This document shows, piece by piece, positions 8,901 to 17,267 of a DNA stretch of 64,000 nucleotides (position 1 is its first letter; every line of letters begins with the position of its first letter). Below the pieces are notes generated by a model that saw only the letters and a list, made by a program, of their open reading frames with translations, was not told the origin of the DNA and did no database searches. The DNA is from Acinetobacter chengduensis (GTDB lineage Bacteria; Pseudomonadota; Gammaproteobacteria; Pseudomonadales; Moraxellaceae), in contig NZ_RCHC01000008.1 of the NCBI RefSeq assembly GCF_003664645.1, positions 1 through 64,000 on the forward strand, read 5' to 3'. The position numbers were made by a program, and so were the translations under genes.

Positions 8901-11900
8901 TGGTCAACGCTCTGTAATGGCGGAGCAACGTAAACAAGGTTTAGAATTTATTGGTGTTGGTTTGAATGTGGGTAAAAACTACATTCGTGCAGAACAGCTC
9001 GATTTTATGGGCAATGTTCGTGAAACTGCATCAGTGAATGTTGTTGTTCCCGATCAAATTGACAAGATTACATTAAGCCAGCAGAAAGCAACAGCCATGG
9101 CCAATGGTAGTGACCGTATTTATGTCACATTGAAGCTACTTGATAAACATGGCGTAAAAATTTCGACGCGCACCCCAATCACTTTAGAAAGTGATATTGG
9201 TATTATTGATTTGCCAGATCTTAATCCAAAGGAAAAAGGTATTCAGCAATTCATTGAAGGCGGTGAGTTGTTGATTCCGATCTTGGCGCCCAATACGCCA
9301 GGACTCGGGTCTCTACGCGTACAATCTGGCATTGTTAAGAGTGAAATTGAACTACAATTCATTGCTGATTTACGTCCATTAATTGCTGTGGGTTTAATTG
9401 AGGGTTCAATCAACTTTAGCAATTTTGATGGTAATAAATTACATAGTGTGACTCGTGATGATGGTTTCGAAGATGAATTAAGAGAAATTGGAGACTTAGG
9501 TGGTGATACAACACTGAATGGTCGTGCCGCAATGTATTTGAAGGGTAAGGTCAAAGGCGATTATTTACTGACCCTTGCTTATGATTCAGATAAAAGCTCG
9601 AAACAGCGATTGTTCCGTGATATTCAGCCTGATGAATATTATCCAGTTTATGGCGACGCTTCGGCCAAAGGCTTTGATGCACAGTCTACAAGTAAGCTCT
9701 ATGTACGCTTAGACAAAGGTCGTTCTTATGCAATGTACGGGGATTATATTACTCGTACAGAGCGTGATGAAGGGCTTGCATTAGGTCAATATAACCGTTC
9801 ATTGACGGGTGTTAAAGTTGGGTATGAGTCTGATAAATTCCGAATGGCTGCCTTTGGAGCACAAACTAAATCACGTCAAGTGGTTACGGAAAATCGTGCT
9901 TTAGGTATTACTGGTCCGTATAGCTTAGGTTCAATTTCAAATGATCTCATTTTAGAAAATAGTGAAAAAGTAGAAGTATTAACTCGAGATCGAGATAATC
10001 CAGGTCTTATTATTGAGAAAAAAGTACTCACCCGTTTTGTTGACTATGAAATTGATACTTATAGCAATAGCGTCTATTTGAAAGAAGCGGTTGCCAGTGT
10101 CGATCTTAATTTCAACCCGAACTATATTCGGATTACTGTTGAAGCAGAAGAAGTCGGTCAAGAGTACGAAGTCGCAGGTCTGAGCTTCGGCTATGCAGTG
10201 AAGAGTAATCTCAAACTCGGGGGCTCTTTTGTACAAAGTAATGATCCTCTAAACAAAGAACAAATTATTAGTGCGAATGCTGTCTTAAAACTTGGACAAT
10301 ACGGCAAACTTGTTGCAGAGATTGCTCAATCTGAAAATACCAATCAGGTTGCAGATCAAGTGACTCAAATTGGTCAAGCGATTGATGCCAATGAGAAAGA
10401 CGGGGTTGCAGCACGGATCGAATTTGATTATTCATTAGGTACACAAAATTTACGTGCATATCATCAACAAGCCGATGAGGGTTTCCAAAATGATGCTGCA
10501 ACGATCAGTGCTGGACGGGTTGAAAGTGGAATTAAGCTGAGCCAAAACATTGCGAAAGTGGGTATGGCACGTTTAGAAGCGATTCGTACTGAAGATCAAC
10601 AAAATCAAGGTGTAAGAACAGGCTTATCTGCAAGTTTAGAACGCAATTTATTTAAAGTACTGAGTGCGGAAGTTGGCTTACGTTTTTATGATGAAACGGT
10701 TGAAGGAGCAACAGCAGCGACAGAACATTTAAATGCCTATAACGGAACAACAGGTCGTGTAAAACTCAGCTCACAATTGCCATGGAAAGGTGCAAGTGTG
10801 TTTACAGAGTATGAGCAGGATTTATCTAATTCAGATAAGCAAGTTGCAACAGTCGGCGGGCGTGTACAGGCAGCTTCAAATCTTGAAGTTTATGTACATC
10901 ATCAGCTGATCTCTGCCCTCGACGGTTTGTATTCGTTAAATACAACAGAGCAGACGAACAGCACTGTTGTTGGTTTGAACAGCAACTATATGCAAGATGC
11001 TTCTGTATTTAGTGAATATCGAGTTGCGGATGGTATGAGTAACCGTGAAGCAGAAGCTGCGATTGGTTTGAAAAATCGTTGGCAGATACAACCGAAAGTC
11101 TATGTGAATACGAGCTTTGAGAAAGTGGAGACTTTATCTGCTAAAGCTGAAAATAATAGTGATTCTACGGCTGCAAGCATTGGTTTTGAGTATTTAGCAA
11201 ATGAACAATGGAAAGCCGTTACTCGTATAGAAGGGCGCCATTCAAACGATTCAGAAAGCTTAATTCACATGATAGCTTATGCTAATAAATGGTCAGATGA
11301 TTTGACTTTCTTAACCAAGAATACGGTTAACTTTATAGATAATAAGCAACCAAATCAGGGAAATCACTTACGTAACCGTTTCCAATTAGGTTTAGCATGG
11401 CGTGATTTTGACCAAAATCAACTTGATATTTTATCTAAAGTTGAACATTTTTATGAAGATAATCGGACTAACCTAGAGTCCGCATTCAAGCGTGAGTCTT
11501 ATGTCTTTTCAACGCATGCAAACTATCATCCTAATCGTCAACTGACACTGTCAGGTCAGTATGCCACGAAATGGTCAATTCTTGATGAAGATCAAGTGAA
11601 AAGTGAAGCATTGACTCAGCTTTTAAGTAATCGTGTGTTGTATGACATTAATGAGCGTTGGGATATGGGCTTGCAAACTGGTGTCATGTGGGGCAATAAC
11701 GGCGCTGGTGCACGTTATTTAGCTGGTGTTGAATTGGGTTATTTGGCTGCAACTAACTTATGGGTTTCAGCAGGTTACAACTTTTTGGGCTATCAGGATG
11801 ATGAGCTGGCAAATACGTCTTCTACTGGAGAAGGGGCATATTTGAGATTCCGCTTCAAATTTGATGAAGATCTGTTTGGACGCGGTTCATCGAGAAAGAA

Positions 11901-11931
11901 CTTTTCTTTAGAGCCAGGTGAGGGCCGTTAA
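5911..11931 (+). CDS. Giant DUF11/SdrD-B-like protein with C-terminal outer-membrane barrel
   Basis: The 2006-residue product has a signal peptide ending near QQSTAA. An in-frame GTG lies 15 bases upstream, but the ATG at 5911 follows TTGGGG. It also places the shared motifs (PMAGETIQNIAYASY and D127-x-N-x-D-G) at the same residue numbers as in the preceding gene product. Domains seen: DUF11-like at about 200-320, a carboxypeptidase-regulatory-like fold at about 481-560 (GKPVAGATVTLVD), a clear DUF11 at about 618-740, and an SdrD-B-like domain at about 752-830 (CNRNGMQDAGELGVPGVRI). From about 1150 to the end is a long alternating-residue region with YYPVYGD, ending in YLRFRFKFDEDLF, as expected for an outer-membrane beta barrel. 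It is probably the membrane anchor or exporter of the cluster. The OmpA-type gene starts 2 bases after its stop. Confidence 0.82.
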   Translation: MSVKTSTSLTIDALSCSAFASALLFAQQSTAAMPMAGETIQNIAYASYEISDANGAQHLQTTQSNPVNVMVREHYALDLLPDTVKQVEAGSKVIWLNELNNLSNTPAWIDFLTDPNVGLSNIKIYLDANQDGIFDSTDTLVQNGLQLDPNQAVYLWVVADTSHQLADQSEIGVPITAFIREQPEIRDQVEDRVQVIQPKLKIEKAVDQAVLQDTRQSQILNYTLTVSNTANLAVAPTQVNVDGQMQSWVIVEDPIPANTTFEHLQVKEQHLDVEILHRIAEGQYSKYLPDDKTKIGYAVVAYKRPFAAQQKSQIQLTVKTNPRLSYTTLKNEAYVLHQVGNQDKKTTSNEVETQVVAPATIDSTTGDFAHSLQTGRVNEPLYIQTNAAICNANRSVSDQVKVQVTSKLTGDVVYVNATETGENTGVFQFDLPTEENSQKNLVDQILQTLKRDQVNIQLTDCLDERGQSTLKIDNIQTDVLIDPYGIVFDAQTGKPVAGATVTLVDEFDRPVADNVAFELDRVTGELKSISAKQVTNENGEFVYPLVKTGSYKLIVDTSTIPGQEYSFVSNQVIYPISSFNGKEVHAEWSYGGKFTLTSDSPALNIDIPIDPKASSKTGLVVQKTARDQSVELGDFTNYTITVTNQGSIEAPNVQLQDTLPRGFSYVPNTTRVDGKKVADPLGGKGPYLTLGLGSLAANTAKKIEYRVQIGPNALNGDGINRARAVDGRGESSNEAQAKVKVRPGIFSSEAFIVGKVYTDCNRNGMQDAGELGVPGVRIFMEDGTYVVTDREGKYDFYGVSPKTHVLKVDRTTVPAGAEMVIQSNRHAGDPESRFVDTKRGELHRADFAIADHAEVCSAPLIEKIEKRRAQINQDNFNLEKAINQQLSIDRPSYTTTSTRSETTSGCRSENGQDCLLGRYDDKEKTKSGQLNIASTEPKKLEKLESLLGRSDDNQLRILNLNDGQVMAVNQTTVQIQGAAGAEQRIYVNDQLVSDKQIGQRSVMAEQRKQGLEFIGVGLNVGKNYIRAEQLDFMGNVRETASVNVVVPDQIDKITLSQQKATAMANGSDRIYVTLKLLDKHGVKISTRTPITLESDIGIIDLPDLNPKEKGIQQFIEGGELLIPILAPNTPGLGSLRVQSGIVKSEIELQFIADLRPLIAVGLIEGSINFSNFDGNKLHSVTRDDGFEDELREIGDLGGDTTLNGRAAMYLKGKVKGDYLLTLAYDSDKSSKQRLFRDIQPDEYYPVYGDASAKGFDAQSTSKLYVRLDKGRSYAMYGDYITRTERDEGLALGQYNRSLTGVKVGYESDKFRMAAFGAQTKSRQVVTENRALGITGPYSLGSISNDLILENSEKVEVLTRDRDNPGLIIEKKVLTRFVDYEIDTYSNSVYLKEAVASVDLNFNPNYIRITVEAEEVGQEYEVAGLSFGYAVKSNLKLGGSFVQSNDPLNKEQIISANAVLKLGQYGKLVAEIAQSENTNQVADQVTQIGQAIDANEKDGVAARIEFDYSLGTQNLRAYHQQADEGFQNDAATISAGRVESGIKLSQNIAKVGMARLEAIRTEDQQNQGVRTGLSASLERNLFKVLSAEVGLRFYDETVEGATAATEHLNAYNGTTGRVKLSSQLPWKGASVFTEYEQDLSNSDKQVATVGGRVQAASNLEVYVHHQLISALDGLYSLNTTEQTNSTVVGLNSNYMQDASVFSEYRVADGMSNREAEAAIGLKNRWQIQPKVYVNTSFEKVETLSAKAENNSDSTAASIGFEYLANEQWKAVTRIEGRHSNDSESLIHMIAYANKWSDDLTFLTKNTVNFIDNKQPNQGNHLRNRFQLGLAWRDFDQNQLDILSKVEHFYEDNRTNLESAFKRESYVFSTHANYHPNRQLTLSGQYATKWSILDEDQVKSEALTQLLSNRVLYDINERWDMGLQTGVMWGNNGAGARYLAGVELGYLAATNLWVSAGYNFLGYQDDELANTSSTGEGAYLRFRFKFDEDLFGRGSSRKNFSLEPGEGR

Positions 11932-11933
11932 GC

Positions 11934-12989
11934 ATGAGATTGCCGATATTATTTTTAGCAGGCTGCCTCATCAGCGGTGGCGCTACTTATGCAGGCGTAG
12001 CATCTAAGCCTTCTTTGGAGAGGATCAATGTATTAAGTGCGCAAATAGTGCCCTATACAGCGAAGGATCCGCTAAACCGTTACCATGCTTATAAAGCAAA
12101 AATGTGGCTCAGCTATGCGCTGAATCAGTCTTCTGAAGAAGGTTGGACCTCAGCAGGCCAAGAAGCGCTGGAACAAGCACAGCACATAGCGGATCAGCTG
12201 GCTACTGTGCAGAAGCTAGACTTGACTACGCCAGTTTTAAGTGTTTCTCAGGTGATGCGCCGTGACTTGTGGCTACAGGCAGAGTATTTAAAACAGCAGG
12301 GCGCAATTCAGAAAGCGCCGGAAAGTCTGGCTCATGCTGAAGTCATGCTGGTGTGGGCTGCAGCTGAATACTGTGAATTAGGTTGGCGCCATGCTAATGC
12401 ACATTTTAAAGCTGCAGAGCAGGCTTTGCATGAGGCTTCTGAGCGGTCGGGCATTTACCGTGTTGCTGGAAGCGCGGATGTAAAAGATCTCCCAAGTTTG
12501 CACCAGCTCAACGGCAAAGGTTGCAATGGTGTAAATGCTACGCTATGGCCTCTGCTGAAGAAACAGCCTCAGGCTGAAACAGCAGTTCCTATGGCAGTAC
12601 ATAACATTGTTCATTTTGCCTTAGACAGTGCACAGCTGAGCTTTGAAAGTCAAAAAATACTGGATCAGTTAAGCGCGTTGCTACATGCCCATCCGCAGAT
12701 TGAGGTATTGCTTTCAGGCTATACCGACCCGCGTGCCAATATGCAATATAATCTTGCGCTGGCGGAGCGCCGTATCCGATCAGTAAAAGATTATTTGCTT
12801 GCGCGCCATATTGATACTGGACGCATGAGTGAAGCTGTTAAAGGTGCTCAGGATTTTGTACAGGATCAGAATTCTCAGATCGCCCATGCAAAAAGCAGAA
12901 GAGTGGTCTTGGAGCTGAGCAATACAGGAGAGTTGAATATTCAGCTCGAACCGCAAGCTACAGATTTGCAAATTGAAAACCGAAATTAA
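11934..12989 (+). CDS. OmpA-family peptidoglycan-binding protein
   Basis: This 351-residue envelope protein has a short hydrophobic N-terminus (MRLPILFLAGCLISGG). LAGC at 8-11 resembles a lipobox but sits unusually early, so either lipidation or ordinary cleavage near ATYAG is possible. Residues 25-200 are helical and rich in Ala, Gln and Leu. An OmpA C-terminal domain spans about 220-335, with VHFALDSAQLSF, SGYTDPRA and NLALAERRIRSV. D265 and R280 match the residues that hold the diaminopimelate of peptidoglycan. It starts 2 bases after the giant barrel gene, with GGTGAGGG upstream, so the two are probably made together and this protein may tether the barrel to the cell wall. Gln codons are mostly CAG and Leu CTG, unlike the genes before it. 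Confidence 0.85.
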   Translation: MRLPILFLAGCLISGGATYAGVASKPSLERINVLSAQIVPYTAKDPLNRYHAYKAKMWLSYALNQSSEEGWTSAGQEALEQAQHIADQLATVQKLDLTTPVLSVSQVMRRDLWLQAEYLKQQGAIQKAPESLAHAEVMLVWAAAEYCELGWRHANAHFKAAEQALHEASERSGIYRVAGSADVKDLPSLHQLNGKGCNGVNATLWPLLKKQPQAETAVPMAVHNIVHFALDSAQLSFESQKILDQLSALLHAHPQIEVLLSGYTDPRANMQYNLALAERRIRSVKDYLLARHIDTGRMSEAVKGAQDFVQDQNSQIAHAKSRRVVLELSNTGELNIQLEPQATDLQIENRN

Positions 12990-13011
12990 AGACTTAAAGT
13001 GAACTAAATTT

Positions 13012-15912
13012 ATGAAAAAGCCGTTTTTACGTCATATTTTGGCATCTACTTTAATTTTAATTCCTTCAATTTCGGAGGCGGCGACGATTGCGGATAAGAA
13101 TGCAAAAGTTGGTATTCAGCGTAGCTTTGTTAACTTGGATTTCAGTTCTCCTCGGCTTCCATTATTAAATCAGCAGGTTAATCAAAACTTGGTTCCAGGG
13201 TGGTTAACTACGCATCGTGATATGGGTGGAACTCAAGGCCGTATTATTGAAATTTGGAAAGGTGCCGGGCACTCTACTGCAGGAGGGCTGCCTAATGCTG
13301 CGGACGATCAATATGCAGAACTGAATGCCGAAGAGGAGTCAGCTTTATATCAAAAGGTTTGCCTCTTTGGCGGAGAAAGTTTTGATTGGTCATTAAAGCA
13401 CGCTGCTCGCGAAAAAAACGTGACAGAAAAAATGGAGTTTTTTGTAGGAACTGTAGCTGATGGTGTGGGCGGAACTGCTACATATAGCACAAAATCATTG
13501 CAGCTCATTACGGAAAGTTCTGTTACGAGAAATCAAACTGGAAGATGGGTTACAAGATCGGGTAAGTCGACCTTAGATAAAACGAAGATTTCAGAGGCTG
13601 GAGGTGTTTATGCTTTTATTTTTAAAGCAAAAAACGGCGGTACATTGGGAAACTTTTTAGATAATATTGTTCTTAAATTGAAGCCAGCAGTTGAATTCAG
13701 CGCTGCGGACGGCGAGTTTATTGAAAACAGTACAGAAATCCAGCCCATCCCTTTTAAAATTGTAGGACAAATTACATCTGAAGCGGATATGCCCACTTTA
13801 AATTTTAAAGTTGCATATTCTGAAGGCACGGCTTTGAAGAAAAGAGCTGTATATGGGGTTGACTATACAATCTATAAACGTTCGGGAAATGAGTATATTG
13901 AGCTGACATCTGCGACAGATGGATTGGAAATTGACAAAGCAACCAATAATATTAAATTTAATTATTTACCATCCTATATGAGTGGCCTTGATTATTTCCA
14001 AGGTGTTGAAATTAATGGATTGGCGATTAAGCTGAAAGATAATTTTGCTGCGGATGGAGATAAAATTCTTCCATTCGCTTTTAATCTAGATGCGAACAGC
14101 AAAGCAATTACAACATCTTTATCCAGTTGTAGTACAGTGGCTGCATTGCAGGAATTTCAGCTTTCAATTGCTGATAATGATATTGATTTAGCAATTAATA
14201 AAGAGCTCGTTGAAAAATTTCCTGCTTCTGGAAGCAAAGTCAGCTATAACATTGGGATCGAAAATAAAACGGAAGGTAGTGCGCGTGATGTTGTATTAAA
14301 AGACAGTTTATTTTCCGGCTTAATAAAAGACACAGATCTAAAATTGACGTGCAGTGAAGTGGATAATGGCGGCAATAAGGCATCTTGCCCAGTATTGGCC
14401 ACAGATGCTGCCACACAGCTGTTTTCCGCTACGGGCCTGAATATTGGAAAAATTCCAGGCAAATCAAAATTGAAATTCACAGTATCCGGATTAAAAGTTG
14501 ACCCGAATGCTAAAGCTGATGCAAATGCCAGCAATTATACTGAATACAATCCATCAAAAGATTATGCAGGCTATATTGCAAACTATGCGGAAGTTTCTAC
14601 GAGCTCTAATGATATTGATGCTGAAAATAATAAATTTACAGCAGAAAACCGTATTATCGCTGCCAGTGATTTATCAAACAATAAACCGGGCGCTGCTCAG
14701 AAAGAAACAGGTACAGGACTGTTTTATATTGCTCAAGAAGGGCGTAACGGTGCTACAGCACTCTTAACAAAAACGGCTGATACAGAAGGAAAAGTCTATT
14801 TTCCTCTAAATATACAAAACAGTAGCATGTATGCGCAAAACTATAAGCTGTACGCATCCAGCACAGCAATTAACACAGCATCTGCTGAAGATTATACAGC
14901 TTTAGACACATCAAGCATCAGCTCATTTGTCACTGGCGTTCAGGTTAAGTTTTATCCTGTGATTGACAGTGAATGTAAGGCTGGCTTATCCAGTTCAGAT
15001 ATCAGTCAAATGAATGTACCTGCGAACAGTACAGTGCAGGTTTGTGCAGAAATTACATCAACATCTGCTGAAGCTACGAATATTCCGGTGTGGTTTGCTA
15101 TTGAATCTGCAGAAACAGGCCTTGGCGATATTATTAAAAACAGCATTATGTATTCAGGTCTGTCAGTGCGGAATCTGATTTTAGTAAATGATCAACAGGC
15201 GCAAGTCCAGATCGGTGGTAGCTATGTATTTGCGCACCGTCTAACCAATAATGGCTCAATTCCTGAAACAGGCATCCAGTTTGCACTTAATCCGCTGACG
15301 CCTAAAGATGGCTTTGCGTATACTTTATTTATTGATACAAACAGCAATGGCGTTTTGGACAGCAGTGATGTTCAAGTCAAGGATACAGATACATCCAGTA
15401 TTGCGTCAGGAGAGTATTTGGCGTTGCTGGTCAAAGTGCAGGCGCCAGCAACTGCAACCAATGGCATGAGAAGCCAGGTTGAGCTAAAAGCTGTTCCTAT
15501 TGAAACAGTGAAAGATATTTCTCTGCTACCTTTAATCAACACAGATACCATTACAGTCGGCATCAATCAGATTTCACTGCAAAAGATGCAGTTCAAGCAG
15601 GCTGAATGCATCAATATGACAGCAGACCAAATTGTTAAAGCAGCGTATCAAATCAGCAGTCAAACGATTGGCCGAGGCGACTGTATTGTGTACCGGATTA
15701 TGGTGAGCAATATTGGTGCTGAAACCATTAAAGCGATTGATGTAAATGATATGTATCCGGCATATACTTTCCCTTGGAGCTCAAATAAAATGCTTCCAAT
15801 GACGGATTCGAATGATGTAGTGACTGAACAAAATCAGCAAATAAAGACAGTCATTAAAGAGCTGAAGCCGAATGAACAAAAGAGTTTGTATTTCGGCATT
15901 AAACTGCAGTAA
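13012..15912 (+). CDS. Exported lectin-like, DUF11-type surface protein
   Basis: This 966-residue protein has a signal peptide (MKKPFLRHILAS, cleaved near SEAA). Residues about 30-220 look like a jelly-roll carbohydrate-binding-type domain, with VPGWLTTHRD, IIEIWKGAG and QYAELNAEEESALYQ, a pattern seen in DUF642-like and related surface domains. Residues about 240-390 resemble a Calx-beta module (AVYGVDYTI), followed by DUF11-like sequence at about 395-550. The last 250 residues parallel the end of the protein encoded at 3020-5845: D775-x-N-x-N-G, VKVQAPATAT, then C866 and C891 at nearly the same distances from the C-terminus. It is the last gene of the cluster, 22 bases after the OmpA gene. 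I infer an adhesin or surface tip; no function is proven. Confidence 0.8.
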   Translation: MKKPFLRHILASTLILIPSISEAATIADKNAKVGIQRSFVNLDFSSPRLPLLNQQVNQNLVPGWLTTHRDMGGTQGRIIEIWKGAGHSTAGGLPNAADDQYAELNAEEESALYQKVCLFGGESFDWSLKHAAREKNVTEKMEFFVGTVADGVGGTATYSTKSLQLITESSVTRNQTGRWVTRSGKSTLDKTKISEAGGVYAFIFKAKNGGTLGNFLDNIVLKLKPAVEFSAADGEFIENSTEIQPIPFKIVGQITSEADMPTLNFKVAYSEGTALKKRAVYGVDYTIYKRSGNEYIELTSATDGLEIDKATNNIKFNYLPSYMSGLDYFQGVEINGLAIKLKDNFAADGDKILPFAFNLDANSKAITTSLSSCSTVAALQEFQLSIADNDIDLAINKELVEKFPASGSKVSYNIGIENKTEGSARDVVLKDSLFSGLIKDTDLKLTCSEVDNGGNKASCPVLATDAATQLFSATGLNIGKIPGKSKLKFTVSGLKVDPNAKADANASNYTEYNPSKDYAGYIANYAEVSTSSNDIDAENNKFTAENRIIAASDLSNNKPGAAQKETGTGLFYIAQEGRNGATALLTKTADTEGKVYFPLNIQNSSMYAQNYKLYASSTAINTASAEDYTALDTSSISSFVTGVQVKFYPVIDSECKAGLSSSDISQMNVPANSTVQVCAEITSTSAEATNIPVWFAIESAETGLGDIIKNSIMYSGLSVRNLILVNDQQAQVQIGGSYVFAHRLTNNGSIPETGIQFALNPLTPKDGFAYTLFIDTNSNGVLDSSDVQVKDTDTSSIASGEYLALLVKVQAPATATNGMRSQVELKAVPIETVKDISLLPLINTDTITVGINQISLQKMQFKQAECINMTADQIVKAAYQISSQTIGRGDCIVYRIMVSNIGAETIKAIDVNDMYPAYTFPWSSNKMLPMTDSNDVVTEQNQQIKTVIKELKPNEQKSLYFGIKLQ

Positions 15913-15914
15913 AT

Positions 15915-15941
15915 AAAAAGGTGGCTATGGCCACCTTTTTT
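15915..15941 (+). terminator. Strong terminator ending the DUF11 cluster
   Basis: The stem AAAAAGGTGGC (15915-15925) / GCCACCTTTTT (15930-15940) has a four-base loop and a T run. It lies between the convergent surface-protein gene and rsmB, and the A run on the other side lets it work in both directions. Confidence 0.92.
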
Positions 15942-15956
15942 ATGATCTAAATCGGC

Positions 15957-17267
15957 TTATGCTGTCTTTTGGATCAAGCAATAATAAAAACCATCACCTT
16001 TACCTTGCTGAGGTAACAGTTGACGACCATGTATTTGTTCAATTCCCCAATCCGCATCAATTTTAATTTCTTGCGCATCTTCATGCGTCGCAAAAAAATC
16101 AACCATCTGCTGTTCATTCTCTACTTTCAAAATCGAGCATGTGATGTAGAGCAAGTGGCCACCAGCTTTAACTTGCTGCCACATGTGTTGCAAAATTTCT
16201 TTTTGGAGTGCAACAGTTTGAGCAATGTCACTCGATTGACGTAATAAACGAATGTCTGGATGACGACGCATTACACCAATAGCCGAACATGGTGCATCGA
16301 GCACGATACAATCGACGGGTTCAGGTGCAGTCCAGCTGGTTGCATCGGCAGTTAAAATTTCAACATCTGCGTGCTGTGTCAGTTGAAGACGCTCTAGGTT
16401 TTCAGAAACACGTAATAAGCGTTTTGAATCTTGATCAATGGCATATAACTTTTTCAGGTCAAAGCGTTCAAGTAAATGTGCTGTTTTTCCACCGGGTGCT
16501 GCACATGCATCCACAACCACTTTGCCATCTAAGTTTGGCAAAATTTGTGCGCAAAGCTGAGCATGTTCATCTTGTACAGAAAAACCACCATCTTCAAAGC
16601 CTGGAAGATTTGGAATTTGAACAGCTTGTTCGAGCACGATCCCAACGTCTGAAAGTTCACATGTGCGGGCTGCAATATTGTGTTCGGTTAAAATGTCTAA
16701 GAAGTCACCACGGCTCACTGCACTGTCGTTCACACGTAGCGTAAGTGGGGCAATTTGTTTTAAATCCCAACATAATTTTTCAAGGGTTTCTTCGCCCCAG
16801 TCTTTTTTCAAGCGTTTAAATAACCAACTTGGTAGACCATGTGCATGAGCGAGCTGTTCTTGAAAATGTATTGTTTCACGTGAAACACGGCGTAGAACGG
16901 CATTCACCAAACCACTCAGTGGGCCATAGCCCAATTGTTTTACGGCTTCAACAGTTTCAGAAATCACCCCATGCGGTGCAAGACGTGTACAAAGTAATTG
17001 GTAGATACCTACATACATGCATGTTTCGACCGTTTCATTGTTATCTGATTTGGTCAGTAACGGTAAAGTAATACTTTTTAAGCTATACCACTGGCGCAGT
17101 GAACCAAGTACTAATTCATGAAAAAGCGCACGGTCACGATCCGCGACTTTTTGTAAATGAATAGGGAGCACGCTTGCAAGAGATTGACCTTGATGTACGG
17201 CCAAGAGCGTACGAATAACTTGAGCGCGTAAATTAAGGTGGGAAGTTCCCGGTTGTGGCTGACTCAT
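15957..17267 (-). CDS. rsmB: 16S rRNA m5C967 methyltransferase RsmB
   Basis: RsmB (Sun/Fmu) transfers a methyl group from S-adenosylmethionine to C5 of cytosine 967 of 16S rRNA in the cytoplasm. The 436-residue length is typical. The N-terminal 140 residues match the NusB-like RNA-binding domain. The SAM site is VVDACAAPGGKTAHLLE, and the two cysteines of the m5C methyltransferase mechanism are in DAPCSAIGV and YITCSILKVEN. The gene overlaps the 3' end of fmt by 4 bases, the conserved fmt-rsmB arrangement of proteobacteria, so translation is coupled. Confidence 0.95.
   Translation of the reverse strand: MSQPQPGTSHLNLRAQVIRTLLAVHQGQSLASVLPIHLQKVADRDRALFHELVLGSLRQWYSLKSITLPLLTKSDNNETVETCMYVGIYQLLCTRLAPHGVISETVEAVKQLGYGPLSGLVNAVLRRVSRETIHFQEQLAHAHGLPSWLFKRLKKDWGEETLEKLCWDLKQIAPLTLRVNDSAVSRGDFLDILTEHNIAARTCELSDVGIVLEQAVQIPNLPGFEDGGFSVQDEHAQLCAQILPNLDGKVVVDACAAPGGKTAHLLERFDLKKLYAIDQDSKRLLRVSENLERLQLTQHADVEILTADATSWTAPEPVDCIVLDAPCSAIGVMRRHPDIRLLRQSSDIAQTVALQKEILQHMWQQVKAGGHLLYITCSILKVENEQQMVDFFATHEDAQEIKIDADWGIEQIHGRQLLPQQGKGDGFYYCLIQKTA

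Noticed and set aside
9243-9554. Minus-strand reading frame of 103 codons inside the giant barrel gene
   Set aside because: Low-complexity shadow of the coding strand, with no supporting signals.
11934-11970. LAGC at residues 8-11 of the OmpA-type protein as a definite lipobox
   Set aside because: The segment before it is only seven residues, too short for a normal lipoprotein signal, so lipidation is left open.
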